Assembly (NCBI RefSeq): GCF_001648155.1
Contig: NZ_CP015199.1
Coordinates: 372,001-436,000 of the forward strand
Direction of reading: 5' to 3'
Source of the DNA: Chryseobacterium glaciei
GTDB lineage: Bacteria; Bacteroidota; Bacteroidia; Flavobacteriales; Weeksellaceae
DNA length: 64,000 bases
Position numbers and translations under genes: made by a program
Part shown: positions 52,956 to 61,660 of the stretch, in pieces
How the letters are laid out: each line of letters starts with the position of its first letter
Numbering within the stretch: position 1 is the stretch's first letter
Notes under the pieces: model-generated
Database searches by the model: none
The model's input: only the letters and a program-made list of their open reading frames with translations
Told to the model about the DNA's origin: nothing

Positions 52956-53057
52956 GAATTTCATAGTTCACAATAATCGATTAAGTGTCATAAATCTTTT
53001 GTGCCTTTTGTGGTTTAATTTTTATTGAATTAATCAATTTCCAACTCAACATCGCTT

Positions 53058-53073
53058 TTTGTCATTTGGCAAA
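53058..53073. promoter_or_regulatory. second copy of the TTTGTCA-N2-TGrCAAA operator, before the SDR gene
   Basis: TTTGTCA-TT-TGGCAAA differs from the palindrome at 52074-52089 at one arm position. It lies 53 bases before the SDR ATG, a place compatible with promoter control. Confidence 0.6.
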
Positions 53074-53125
53074 TGTTATCTTATTTAATTGGCGGACTTT
53101 TACATCACCAATTAAAAACAAAAAA

Positions 53126-53863
53126 ATGAATTCAGTATTAATTACAGGAGCCAACAGAAGTATTGGCCTTGAAACCGCAAAACAACTTTCAGAAAAAGGA
53201 TTATTTGTTTATTTAGGAAGCCGTGATCTTGAAAAAGGGAAAGCAATCGTCAAAGAATTAACCGAAAAAGGATTTCAGAATATCAAAGCGATCGAAATAG
53301 ATGTTACCAATCCCGATTCTATTTCAGCAGCTAAAAATTTGGTTGAAAAAGAACAAGGGAAACTGGATATTCTGATCAACAACGCAGGAATTCTAGGTGT
53401 AAACCCTCAAACTGCAGCAGAAACATCGATCAAAGATATCCAAACTGTGTTTGATACCAACTTTTTTGGAGTTATCAGTGTGACGCAGGCATTTTTAGAA
53501 TTGCTTAAAAAATCGGAAAGCCCGAGAATCAGTAACATTACTTCGGGACTTGGTTCATTAACCCTTCACAGCGATCCGACTTGGAAATATTATAATGTAA
53601 AAGCTGCCGCTTATGGACCTTCAAAGTCAGCTTTGAATGCTTATACTATTGTTCTAGCGTACGAATTGAAGGATCTACCTTTTAAAGTAAATGTTATTGA
53701 TCCTGGGTATACGTCAACAGATTTTAACAACCATACTGGACCGGGTTCTGTCGAAAGTGCTGCCTCTTTTATTGTTAAACATACTCTGACTGATGAAAAT
53801 GCACCCACAGGACGGTTTTACAGTAATGATATTGAGGATGAAATTGGAATAAGCCCGTGGTAG
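53126..53863 (+). CDS. short-chain dehydrogenase/reductase
   Basis: I use ATG 53126 (MNSVLITGANRSIGLETAKQL), where the Rossmann fold starts. The 245-residue classical SDR has the cofactor motif TGANRSIG, LDILINNAGILG, an active-site Ser in NITSGLGSL and YGPSKSALNAY (Tyr and Lys). It resembles carbonyl reductases of the NADPH type; the Arg in ANRSIG and SRDLEKG after the second strand favour NADP. The substrate is unknown. The gene appears to be controlled by the nearby Crp-type regulator. Confidence 0.93.
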   Translation: MNSVLITGANRSIGLETAKQLSEKGLFVYLGSRDLEKGKAIVKELTEKGFQNIKAIEIDVTNPDSISAAKNLVEKEQGKLDILINNAGILGVNPQTAAETSIKDIQTVFDTNFFGVISVTQAFLELLKKSESPRISNITSGLGSLTLHSDPTWKYYNVKAAAYGPSKSALNAYTIVLAYELKDLPFKVNVIDPGYTSTDFNNHTGPGSVESAASFIVKHTLTDENAPTGRFYSNDIEDEIGISPW

Positions 53864-53886
53864 AATATGTTTTATAACTAATTATT

Positions 53887-53915
53887 AAAGAGAGACTTTT
53901 GGGTTTCTCTTTTTT
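53887..53915 (+). terminator. intrinsic terminator after the SDR gene
   Basis: The stem AAAGAGAGAC/GTTTCTCTTT with loop TTTTGG and a T run is nearly identical in sequence to the terminator at 50040-50069, which suggests a common origin. Confidence 0.88.
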
Positions 53916-53967
53916 CTTTCAATCTAAATTTTCTATAATGCTAAACTCACCTTTAAAAATTAATTTG

Positions 53968-53975
53968 TAATTTTG
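53968..53975 (+). promoter_or_regulatory. -7 box (TAATTTTG) of the antitoxin-like gene
   Basis: TAATTTTG is a full TAnnTTTG match 17 bases before the GTG start at 53993. There is no clear -33 element. Confidence 0.45.
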
Positions 53976-53992
53976 ATTTAAATACATCAGTC

Positions 53993-54232
53993 GTGGATAT
54001 TCAAACTAGAAAATTAAATTTAATCACTTATCTTGCTCAGCTTCAGGATGAAAGTTTCTTTGAGAAAATTGAAGAATATATTTTATCTAAATTGGAAAAA
54101 GAAGACCATTCTGATTTTGTTCCTTTTACTGTTGATACTTTAATTAACCGTATTGAAAAATCTGAAGAAGATTTTAAAAACGGAAAATTTAAAACTCAGG
54201 AAGACCTAGAAAACCAATCTGCAAATTGGTAA
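53993..54232 (+). CDS. small acidic antitoxin-like protein, unpaired (GTG start)
   Basis: This 79-residue protein starts with GTG. The N-terminal half is helical (KLNLITYLAQLQDESFFEKIEEYILSKL) and the C-terminal half ends IEKSEEDFKNGKFKTQEDLENQSANW, a tail pattern I know from Bacteroidota proteins encoded before RelE/ParE toxins. Here no toxin gene follows; a terminator comes at once. It may be a solitary antitoxin or a relic. Confidence 0.55.
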   Translation: MDIQTRKLNLITYLAQLQDESFFEKIEEYILSKLEKEDHSDFVPFTVDTLINRIEKSEEDFKNGKFKTQEDLENQSANW

Positions 54233-54248
54233 CGAAATAAATTACAAT

Positions 54249-54280
54249 AAAAAAAGAGAAGCTAACCACTTCTCTTTTTT
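54249..54280. terminator. bidirectional intrinsic terminator
   Basis: The 11- to 12-bp stem AAAAAAGAGAAG/CTTCTCTTTTTT with a 7-base loop has T runs on either strand and serves both the antitoxin-like gene and the convergent gldG. Confidence 0.88.
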
Positions 54281-54289
54281 ATTTATATT

Positions 54290-55957
54290 CTATCCAAACT
54301 TCTTCTTCCTCAACCAGAAGAACAATCCTCCCAACAATCCTATAATCGCTAAAGGAAGCAGTAAGTTCAGCCACTGCCAATTGCCTTTTTCTTCGGTTAT
54401 TCTTTGTCGGTCAAGAAGTCTTTCTTCGATGTTTCTGTTTCTCAAATCCATAAGATTGCTGTCGTCTAACAGATAATCTAAAGCATTTCTTAAAAACTGT
54501 TCATTTCCGAATTGCTCATTCGTCATCAGGTCAACACCTAAAGGTAAAGGTTCGCCTTTAATCACTTTATTTCTTCCGACGTCACCATCTGCAATGACGA
54601 TCATTTTGTTTTCAGGACTTTGAGCTTTAAATCCGGGATATGATTTTCTTTCAATTCTAGATCCGTACGCGGAAGTGAATTTCCCTTCCAAAGCAACGGC
54701 ATAAATCTTCGGCGTACTTGGTTTTTCCATTTGTCCGAGACTGTCTACACTTGCAATTTCTTTCAGATCAACATAGTTGGGAACTTGCTTTAACAAAGTT
54801 CTTTCACTTGATTCAAAAAGAATATTGGTCTTGATATTTTTTCTTCCTAACGTATCAATTGATGTTGGAAATTCAAATTTTACAGGATTGATATTTTTAG
54901 TGATGGGATTATTGTGTTCAGCAATTCCAAGAGGATAATACGGCCATGGAAGACTTGTATATTGTGCATTTCCGCTTACTTCTCCTGTTACCAATTTCAA
55001 CAAAGCGAATTTCTTTAAATCTTTCACCAAAGCCGGATTAATTCTCAGTCCATAATTGAAAAAGAAATCCGTCATATTGACATCCACTGGGAAAGGCATT
55101 ACTTTTTGAGACCTCATCAACGTATCCATTTCAGCGTTCACAGCATCAATCATCCACAATGTTTTTCCGCCGTTCATGATGTATTGGTCAAGAATTACCT
55201 TTTCGCCATCAGTAAATGCTTTTCTAGGTTTTGCGATTACCAAAGCGCTTATCTGCTTTAATAAAGGAACATCGGCAACAGTCAGTTCAACCTGATTTTT
55301 AGGAATCACAGGACCTGCATCGTAGCTTTCAGAAGCTAACTCCATGAAACCATGAAATTCACGCGGATTTAATTCATCCTGATTCACTAAAATTCCGATC
55401 TTTTTTCTTTTGTCGGCTGCGATATTTTTGATGTTTGAAACAAGATTATATTCAAGATTTTCAATGGATTTTGTAAGTTGCTCGTCTGCATTGATATTTG
55501 CCTGCTGTACAACCAACGGAATAGAAACTCCCCTTTTATTATACTTGATCACTGCATACGGGAAAAGCATAATCTGAGAAACCTTACCGTCTTTAATATC
55601 CGGAAGTACAGAAGGCTGCATTCCCATTGCCATCAACGTGTCCTGAGACATTTTGGTTTTAATAGGATCAATGAATTTAAAATCTATGTTTGAATTGATC
55701 TTTCTGAATTCTTCCAGCATAAATTTCGTTTCGCCCTGAAGCTGTTTGAAACTTGCCGGAAAATCACCTTCCAAGTATACATCGACTGTCAATGGTTTCT
55801 TTACTGATTTCAATACTTTAATCGTATTCTCAGAAAGGGTATATCTTTTTTCTTTTGTTAAATCTAATCTAACCCCAGAAATTGCAAGGATTATAACTAA
55901 CGGTAAAATAACAAAAAGTAAAATTCCTAATGGAGATTTAAACTGTATCTTCTTCAT
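54290..55957 (-). CDS. gldG: gliding motility ABC transporter substrate-binding-like protein GldG
   Basis: GldG is part of the GldAFG ABC transporter needed for flavobacterial gliding and related to type IX secretion. I start it at ATG 55957 (MKKIQFKSPLGILLFVIL), four bases after gldF; the longer frame overlaps gldF. The 555-residue protein has an N-terminal membrane helix (LLFVILPLVIILAISGVRLDLTKEKRYTLSE), a large periplasmic DUF4350/IFT52-like part (KIGILVNQDELNPREFHGFMELA) and a C-terminal helix (WLNLLLPLAIIGLLGGLFFWLRKKKFG). GldA is not in the window. Confidence 0.95.
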   Translation of the reverse strand: MKKIQFKSPLGILLFVILPLVIILAISGVRLDLTKEKRYTLSENTIKVLKSVKKPLTVDVYLEGDFPASFKQLQGETKFMLEEFRKINSNIDFKFIDPIKTKMSQDTLMAMGMQPSVLPDIKDGKVSQIMLFPYAVIKYNKRGVSIPLVVQQANINADEQLTKSIENLEYNLVSNIKNIAADKRKKIGILVNQDELNPREFHGFMELASESYDAGPVIPKNQVELTVADVPLLKQISALVIAKPRKAFTDGEKVILDQYIMNGGKTLWMIDAVNAEMDTLMRSQKVMPFPVDVNMTDFFFNYGLRINPALVKDLKKFALLKLVTGEVSGNAQYTSLPWPYYPLGIAEHNNPITKNINPVKFEFPTSIDTLGRKNIKTNILFESSERTLLKQVPNYVDLKEIASVDSLGQMEKPSTPKIYAVALEGKFTSAYGSRIERKSYPGFKAQSPENKMIVIADGDVGRNKVIKGEPLPLGVDLMTNEQFGNEQFLRNALDYLLDDSNLMDLRNRNIEERLLDRQRITEEKGNWQWLNLLLPLAIIGLLGGLFFWLRKKKFG

Positions 55958-55961
55958 AATT

Positions 55962-56690
55962 CTACTTCTTTTTATTGATAAAATGATTAGACAAAGCGAG
56001 CGTAAGGCCAATGATAAAAACAAAATAGGCTACATCCTTGAAATCGATAAGACCTCTCGTAAAGCCTAAAAAGTGCTGATAAAAACCAACATTCTGTAAG
56101 ATAAAATCTGCTCCGCCCAATAATTTATAACTTGCCAACTGTTCGATTCCGAAATACATGATGAAACACATGAAAACACCCAACAAATAAGCCATGATCT
56201 GATTTTGAGACAGCGAAGAAGCCAAAATTCCAACGCCTGAAAAAGCTGCGATCAAAATGATCATTCCGATATAACTTCCGAAGGTCATTCCAAGGTCGAT
56301 ATTTCCGACAGGAACACCCAAAACATAGACTGTATAAAGGTAAATCAATGAAGGAATCAAACATAAAATTCCAACTACCCAAACGGAAAGAAATTTTCCA
56401 AGAACTAAATCTGAAACTTTCAACGGCTGAGAAAACAACCAGTTTAATGTCCCGGTCTGCTGTTCTTCCGCAAAAGTTTTCATAGACAATGCCGGAATGA
56501 TAAACATCAACAGCCACGGAACCAACACAAAATAACTTTGTAAAGAAGCCATTCCGATGTCGAAAATATTAAAATCGTTGTCGAAAAAAAACAGAAAAAG
56601 AGTCGCTATCAAACTGAAAGCCGCAATGATGATCCACGCGCTCCAATTCCCAAAGTAACTCCAAAGTTCTTTCTTAAAAATTGCAATCAT
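55962..56690 (-). CDS. gldF: gliding motility ABC transporter permease GldF
   Basis: GldF is the ABC-2-type membrane subunit of GldAFG. The ATG at 56690 (MIAIFKKELWSYFGNWSAWII) is the standard start; the extra upstream codons come from an intergenic repeat. The 243-residue protein has six helices and the family pattern ALSMKTFAEEQQTGTLNWLFSQPLKVSDLVLGKFLS. gldG follows with a four-base gap. Confidence 0.95.
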   Translation of the reverse strand: MIAIFKKELWSYFGNWSAWIIIAAFSLIATLFLFFFDNDFNIFDIGMASLQSYFVLVPWLLMFIIPALSMKTFAEEQQTGTLNWLFSQPLKVSDLVLGKFLSVWVVGILCLIPSLIYLYTVYVLGVPVGNIDLGMTFGSYIGMIILIAAFSGVGILASSLSQNQIMAYLLGVFMCFIMYFGIEQLASYKLLGGADFILQNVGFYQHFLGFTRGLIDFKDVAYFVFIIGLTLALSNHFINKKK

Positions 56691-56708
56691 AGTTTTTATT
56701 GTAAAAAT

Positions 56709-56783
56709 GTTGATGGTTGAAAGTTGTCTGTTGATGGTTATTGAAGGAATCCAACAACTATCAACCAGAAACAATCAACTATC
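56709..56783. repeat. GTTGAT-type inverted repeat upstream of gldF
   Basis: Left half (about 56710-56742, TTGATGGTTGAAAGTTGTC) and right half (about 56751-56783, CAACAACTATCAACCAG and CAATCAACTATC) are imperfect inverted copies. It is the same sequence family as the arms around the S23 cassette at 19241 and 19668. Confidence 0.55.
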
Positions 56784-56786
56784 TCG

Positions 56787-57335
56787 TTACTTTTTCTTGT
56801 TTTTATTAACCAATTTAACGGTCATCATAATTAAAAATACCAGAACGAAAAATCCGGCAATTAATTGCCACCAATATTCAATCGCCATTGATTTTAATAT
56901 GACTGTGAATACGACCAAAAACAAAATAAAGGTTGCGATTTCGTTCGCCTGTCTTAGTTTTATATTGGGTGTTTCAAGGGTGTTCCCGTTTAATTCTTTT
57001 AATTGAAGTACTTTTTTCCAGCACCAGTAGTGATAAATTGCCAGACCGATTAAAAAAGTTAATTTTAAATGAAACCAAGACATTTTCATTAATCCAGGAT
57101 TCAAAAAGATCATTATCAATCCGCACACCGTCATAATAACTCCTGCAGGAACGGTAATAATATTCCATAATCTTCGAGCCATGAAAGTATACTGCTCTCT
57201 TAAGATTTTCTTCTTTTCTTCGGCAAATTCATCGGTGTCTTTATAGTAAACGAAAATTCTTACGAGATAAAAAATTCCCGCAAAATAACTTACCATAAAG
57301 ATAATATGTAAAGCTTTTATTATTGTATAAAGCAT
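56787..57335 (-). CDS. hemJ: protoporphyrinogen IX oxidase, HemJ type
   Basis: HemJ oxidises protoporphyrinogen IX to protoporphyrin IX, the step before iron insertion in heme synthesis. The 182-residue membrane protein has four or five helices. It has the conserved N-terminal IKALHIIFMVSYFAGIFYLVRIFVY (heme-ligand His), ITVPAGVIMTVCGLIM, WFHLKLTFLIGLAIYHYWCWK and RQANEIATFILFLVVFTVIL. The CopD superfamily is similar, but HemJ fits better. It starts 11 bases from the next gene on the same strand. Confidence 0.88.
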   Translation of the reverse strand: MLYTIIKALHIIFMVSYFAGIFYLVRIFVYYKDTDEFAEEKKKILREQYTFMARRLWNIITVPAGVIMTVCGLIMIFLNPGLMKMSWFHLKLTFLIGLAIYHYWCWKKVLQLKELNGNTLETPNIKLRQANEIATFILFLVVFTVILKSMAIEYWWQLIAGFFVLVFLIMMTVKLVNKNKKK

Positions 57336-57345
57336 TCTAAATGTT

Positions 57346-57783
57346 CTATTTTATATAGGAAATACTATCGGCTTTTTTACCCTGTTCATATATTTTCATA
57401 TATAACGGTTTCCCTTGATCGTTATAATATTTCCATTTTCCAAAGTAATACCAGTGGCGTTCAGTTTTAGAAATATCTAATTTTGTCTGCCCTCTTTCCA
57501 TGATATTTCCATTGGAATAATATTTTTTGGTCTTTGTAATATCTTTTCTGACTTTATCTTTCTGATACATCTTTTTATCAAGAAATGTCTTCCAGGTTCC
57601 GACCTTTTCTCCTAGTTTATATTTTCCTATAGCAACAAGAGTTCCTTCGTCTGCAGAATATTCTTCTCTCCATTTTCCGTCTCTCTTATTAACATTATTC
57701 TGATCTTTTACGTACTGATTCATTTTAGTTTTACATGAAACTAAAACGAAACAACCTATTAAAATCAAAAACCGTATTTTCAT
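57346..57783 (-). CDS. MORN-like repeat lipoprotein
   Basis: This 145-residue lipoprotein (LVSCKTK) carries several short MORN/YwqK-type beta-hairpin repeats: GKWREEYSADEGTLVAIGKYKLGEKVGTWKTF, KYYSNGNIMERGQTKL and GKWKYYNDQGKPLYMKIYEQGKK. Such repeats make rod-like surface or membrane-contact proteins. The exact role is unknown. It lies between hemJ and the 57789 gene, with small gaps that suggest an operon. Confidence 0.78.
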   Translation of the reverse strand: MKIRFLILIGCFVLVSCKTKMNQYVKDQNNVNKRDGKWREEYSADEGTLVAIGKYKLGEKVGTWKTFLDKKMYQKDKVRKDITKTKKYYSNGNIMERGQTKLDISKTERHWYYFGKWKYYNDQGKPLYMKIYEQGKKADSISYIK

Positions 57784-57788
57784 ATATA

Positions 57789-58325
57789 TTATTCAGCTAC
57801 AGAATCAGCAACCTCAGTAATGATAGATTCATCAGGTTTTAGTTGAATTCTTTTCGCACCTAATTTGGTGTAATATTTTTCCAATTTATTTAAGTGATCT
57901 TCGCTTGTTTCTTTGCCTTCTACATGCAGACTGTAATCACTCCAAATGCGGATAAAAAATAAATCTTTGACCAAAACCCTGTAATTCGATTGCTCAAAAG
58001 TCTTGGCGAGATAAGCATCAAGATCGTCTTTAGTTTTAAATTCATTTATAATAACTCCACCGTCACCTCTTTCTCCATTATTATAAATGAAGGCATATAA
58101 CTTTTTGATCGACGAGCCAACTTCTTTTTCCTCAATTCTAGAAATAACATCGGGATTATCCGTCACAAAAGGTATCTGAGTGATCCCGATGTCTTTCATT
58201 TCTTTATTTATTTTAGCAGGTTTCATGCCTTGCAGTTCAACATTTTTAAGATCAAGATCCATAATGTTTTGCGCAAAGAAGCTTTGAAAACAAACAAAAC
58301 CAATGATCAGCATTATTTTTTTCAT
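57789..58325 (-). CDS. exported protein of unknown function
   Basis: This 178-residue protein has a signal peptide (MKKIMLIIGFVCFQSFFAQ). The mature part (LDLKNVELQGMKPAKINKEMKDIGI, LYAFIYNNGERGDGGVIINEFKTKDDLDAYLAKT, FIRIWSDYSLHVEGK) looks like a compact alpha/beta domain I cannot name. It is five bases upstream of the MORN-like lipoprotein and 24 downstream of kbl. No catalytic motif is apparent. Confidence 0.7.
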   Translation of the reverse strand: MKKIMLIIGFVCFQSFFAQNIMDLDLKNVELQGMKPAKINKEMKDIGITQIPFVTDNPDVISRIEEKEVGSSIKKLYAFIYNNGERGDGGVIINEFKTKDDLDAYLAKTFEQSNYRVLVKDLFFIRIWSDYSLHVEGKETSEDHLNKLEKYYTKLGAKRIQLKPDESIITEVADSVAE

Positions 58326-58349
58326 AACCTGCTTTTTATATTTTAATTA

Positions 58350-59546
58350 TTAAGAAATTACTCCTAGCTCCTTTCCTACTTTTTCAAAAGCAACGATTGC
58401 CTTATCCAAATGCGCTCTTGTATGCGCTGCAGAAAGCTGAACTCTGATTCTTGCTTTTCCTTTTGGTACAACAGGATAGAAGAATCCGATTACGTAAATT
58501 CCTTCATCCATTAATTTTTCGGCCATTTTCTGAGCTAACGGTGCATCATACAACATTACCGGAACGATTGCAGCGTCACCATCAGGAACATCAAAACCTC
58601 TAGCTTTCATTTCTGCTCTGAAATATTCTGCATTTTCCATTACCTGATCACGAAGAGAAGTATCATCCGAGATCATTTCCAATACTTTCAAAGCAGCACC
58701 AACGATTCCGGGAGCCAATGAATTGGAGAATAAATAAGGACGAGAACGTTGTCTCAACATATCGATGATCTCTTTTTTACCGGAAGTAAATCCTCCCAAA
58801 GCACCACCTAAAGCTTTTCCTAGCGTAGAAGTAATAATATCTACTCTACCCATCACTTCGTTGGCTTCGTGCGTTCCACGACCAGTTTTTCCGATGAAAC
58901 CTGTTGCGTGAGAATCGTCAACCATCACCAAGGCATCATACTTATCAGCTAAATCACAAACTCCTTTCAAGTCTGCAACGATTCCGTCCATTGAGAAAAC
59001 TCCATCTGTTACAATAATTTTGAAACGGTGATTTTTTTCAGAAGCAGCGATTAACTGAGCTTCCAAATCTGCCATATTGTTGTTTTTGTAACGGTATCTT
59101 GCCGCTTTACAAAGACGAACACCGTCGATGATCGAAGCGTGATTCAATTCATCTGAAATAATGGCATCTTCTTCTGTAAATAAAGGTTCGAAAACACCTC
59201 CGTTCGCATCAAAACATGCAGCATATAAAATAGTATCCTCAAGACCTAAGAATTCAGCAATTTTTTCTTCCAATTGCTTGTGAATATCCTGAGTTCCACA
59301 GATGAAACGTACAGAAGACATCCCGTAACCATGAGATTCGATCATGTACTGAGAAGCTTTCATCACTTCAGCATTATTTGATAATCCCAAATAATTGTTG
59401 GCACAGAAGTTCAACAGTTTTTTTCCGTTGGCTTCTATTTCCGCACTTTGCTGAGAAGTAATAATCCTTTCTCTTTTGAAAAGCCCGTCGTTCTCAATAT
59501 TCTTAAGTTCGTTCTGTAAATTTTGAAGATATTTTTCAGAAATCAT
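58350..59546 (-). CDS. kbl: glycine C-acetyltransferase (2-amino-3-ketobutyrate CoA ligase)
   Basis: Kbl cleaves 2-amino-3-oxobutyrate with CoA to glycine and acetyl-CoA in threonine degradation. The 398-residue PLP enzyme (alpha-oxoamine synthase family) has [79 protein letters not shown] and the PLP lysine in [15 protein letters not shown]. Threonine dehydrogenase (tdh) is not next to it. Confidence 0.95.
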   Translation of the reverse strand: MISEKYLQNLQNELKNIENDGLFKRERIITSQQSAEIEANGKKLLNFCANNYLGLSNNAEVMKASQYMIESHGYGMSSVRFICGTQDIHKQLEEKIAEFLGLEDTILYAACFDANGGVFEPLFTEEDAIISDELNHASIIDGVRLCKAARYRYKNNNMADLEAQLIAASEKNHRFKIIVTDGVFSMDGIVADLKGVCDLADKYDALVMVDDSHATGFIGKTGRGTHEANEVMGRVDIITSTLGKALGGALGGFTSGKKEIIDMLRQRSRPYLFSNSLAPGIVGAALKVLEMISDDTSLRDQVMENAEYFRAEMKARGFDVPDGDAAIVPVMLYDAPLAQKMAEKLMDEGIYVIGFFYPVVPKGKARIRVQLSAAHTRAHLDKAIVAFEKVGKELGVIS

Positions 59547-59577
59547 TTTTAGTAATTTTTTAGATGCGCTAATTTAA

Positions 59578-59612
59578 GAAAAAAAGCCATTTCATTATTA
59601 TGAAACAGCTTT
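59578..59612 (-). terminator. intrinsic terminator after the M1 peptidase gene
   Basis: A 13-bp stem (AAAGCCATTTCAT, 59583-59595, with ATGAAACAGCTTT, 59600-59612, including G-T pairs) and a 4-base loop is followed by T7 on the minus strand, 33 bases past the peptidase stop. Confidence 0.82.
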
Positions 59613-59644
59613 GTTATTTATAGATTCGGAAAATAAATTTTATA

Positions 59645-61576
59645 TTAATACTTAATAAATTTAATATTCTTTTCTTTTACTGTGAAAATATAAGTTCCGG
59701 GAACCAATTCTGATATATTAATCGGTTTATTAGGCTGATAAATATCTTTTCTGACTAATTTTCCATCTACAAAATGAATTGTGAAATCTGTTGGCTTGTC
59801 AATTCCTTTTAAATACAATTCATTCTTCGCAGGATTTGGATATAATGAGAATTTATCTATATTTAAATCTGTAGTAGACAACGTATTATCTTGTGATACC
59901 GTAGAATTTCTCTCCAACATCTGGTATTCGTAATTAAACTGAACACTTGCTATCGGAAAAGTCACAGATTCCGTAAAATATTGATTGTTCGTTGTATTAT
60001 TTAAAGCAAAATAAGCCGTTTCCCCTCCTGTTCCGGTCACTTTTATTGGAAGTGGCATTTCAAAAAAGCTTACTGTAGGGCTACTTTGTGTTTGTGAGGC
60101 TCTAAACGTCACCTGATTTCCGACCTGTCTCCATTTGATATTATAGGTAGGATATCCTTCTCCATACACCCAATCATTAAAAAATTCTGTAAAATTTCTT
60201 CCTGTAGATTGTAATAAAGAAGCGCTCAAATCTTGTGTTTTTGCATAATTATACGCTAAATTCGGTCTTGCATGATAATCTTTTAACGCCTGATAAAAAA
60301 CGGTATCACCTAAAATCCATTTGATCATTCTTACAATATATCCGCCTTTTGCATAGGACAATCTACCACTGAAAATATCACCAATATTTCCTAATTTTGA
60401 ATCCGGAACATACGTACTTCCGCCTGTTGCGCTGGTAATATAATCTTTCTGACCAGCCAAATAATTCATAAACTGAGCATTCGTCATTAATAATTTTTCA
60501 TTAGCCACATGTTCACCGAATGTTGCAAAACCTTCGTTCAGCCAAATGTCATTCCATGCACCACAAGTTACTTTATCTCCAAACCATTGATGAGCTAGCT
60601 CGTGTGCGATTACAGTTTTATTCCAACCGCTCATAGAAGACATCGTTTGATGTTCCATACAAGTCCCTCCATATTGAAACTCCATGTGACCATATTTTTC
60701 ATTTCTGAAAGGATATAGTCCAAAATAGGTTTCAAAGGTATTCATGATTTGTTTCGTCCAATCAATATCAGCCATAATAGATGGATTATTGGCAGAAGTC
60801 GGATATATATAATTCACAAAAGGAAATGGTGGATTTCCCATTGTATCATTCAATTTAACAAAATTAGTGATCGAAAGCGCAACCAAATACGCCGATGTTG
60901 GATACATTGTTCTCCAGAATGTTAGTTTCTGGCTCGCCGGAAGCGCTGTTTCAGACATTAATTTTCCATTGGCAGCGACACTGTATTGAGAGGGTGTTGT
61001 GATTTTAAAATCAAACCTGTCAATTTTATCATTCATGCTTTGTTTGGTCGGAAACCAGTCCTGCGCACCGTAAGGTTCATTTAATGTCGAAAGAATTGGC
61101 GTTCCGTTTTGAGAACCTGTGGCAAAAGCATTATTATTTGTAGCAGGAGGTCCTGCATACTGTATTGTTAAAGAATCCAGAACATTAGCCGGAAGAGAAG
61201 ACTGAAAATCAATTTTCAGTTCCTTTGTAGGAAGCTGTTGAAAAACAAGATTGGTTCCATGATACTGAACCTGAGAAACCGTGAGAGTATTCGCCAAATC
61301 AAAATAAATACTGCTCATACTTTGAGTCGGTTTAAAATGCGAAGTCACCGAACCCGAAATATTATACACCGTTGGATTTAAAGTAACATCCATTCTCTGA
61401 TACTGTAAATCGTAATTTAAAGTATTGGGATTGATGTTATAGGCAGTCATTTTATGTGCAAAAGATTTGGCTTCTTTTGCAATCAGCCCTTTCATATCTA
61501 TATTTTGATCCTGAGTCTGACTATATAATTGTTGAAATGCTAAAACAGCCACAACTAGCAAATAAAATTTTCTCAT
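59645..61576 (-). CDS. T9SS-secreted M1-family metallopeptidase
   Basis: This 643-residue zinc peptidase is exported by T9SS. It has a signal peptide (LLVVAVLAFQQLYSQ), an M1 N-terminal beta domain, and a catalytic domain with HELAH (325-329) and the third zinc ligand Glu348 in WLNEGFATFGEH. The exopeptidase GxMEN motif reads GGTCMEHQ, so aminopeptidase activity is likely but not certain. A type A sorting domain ends the protein (about 570-643: FSLYPNPAKNELYLKG, LVPGTYIFTVKEK). It acts outside the cell on peptides. Confidence 0.93.
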   Translation of the reverse strand: MRKFYLLVVAVLAFQQLYSQTQDQNIDMKGLIAKEAKSFAHKMTAYNINPNTLNYDLQYQRMDVTLNPTVYNISGSVTSHFKPTQSMSSIYFDLANTLTVSQVQYHGTNLVFQQLPTKELKIDFQSSLPANVLDSLTIQYAGPPATNNNAFATGSQNGTPILSTLNEPYGAQDWFPTKQSMNDKIDRFDFKITTPSQYSVAANGKLMSETALPASQKLTFWRTMYPTSAYLVALSITNFVKLNDTMGNPPFPFVNYIYPTSANNPSIMADIDWTKQIMNTFETYFGLYPFRNEKYGHMEFQYGGTCMEHQTMSSMSGWNKTVIAHELAHQWFGDKVTCGAWNDIWLNEGFATFGEHVANEKLLMTNAQFMNYLAGQKDYITSATGGSTYVPDSKLGNIGDIFSGRLSYAKGGYIVRMIKWILGDTVFYQALKDYHARPNLAYNYAKTQDLSASLLQSTGRNFTEFFNDWVYGEGYPTYNIKWRQVGNQVTFRASQTQSSPTVSFFEMPLPIKVTGTGGETAYFALNNTTNNQYFTESVTFPIASVQFNYEYQMLERNSTVSQDNTLSTTDLNIDKFSLYPNPAKNELYLKGIDKPTDFTIHFVDGKLVRKDIYQPNKPINISELVPGTYIFTVKEKNIKFIKY

Positions 61577-61595
61577 ATTCAGTACATTAGAATAT

Positions 61596-61603
61596 CAAAG
61601 ATA
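61596..61603 (-). promoter_or_regulatory. -7 box (TATCTTTG) of the M1 peptidase gene
   Basis: TATCTTTG on the minus strand lies 20 bases before the peptidase ATG and directly adjoins the dacB terminator, so the two genes are separate transcription units. Confidence 0.5.
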
Positions 61604-61636
61604 AAAAAAACCTTCTAATCATTGATTAAAAGGTTC
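61601..61636 (-). terminator. intrinsic terminator of dacB
   Basis: A 13-bp stem with one G-T pair (AACCTTCTAATCA/TGATTAAAAGGTT) and a minimal loop is followed by T8 on the minus strand, 25 bases past the dacB stop. Confidence 0.82.
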
Positions 61637-61660
61637 TTATATTATTTAAAATAAAAATTT

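Noticed and set aside
55958..56023. Longer GldG frame overlapping gldF
   Set aside because: The extra 22 residues are the gldF 3' end in another frame; ATG 55957 gives the membrane-helix start typical of GldG.
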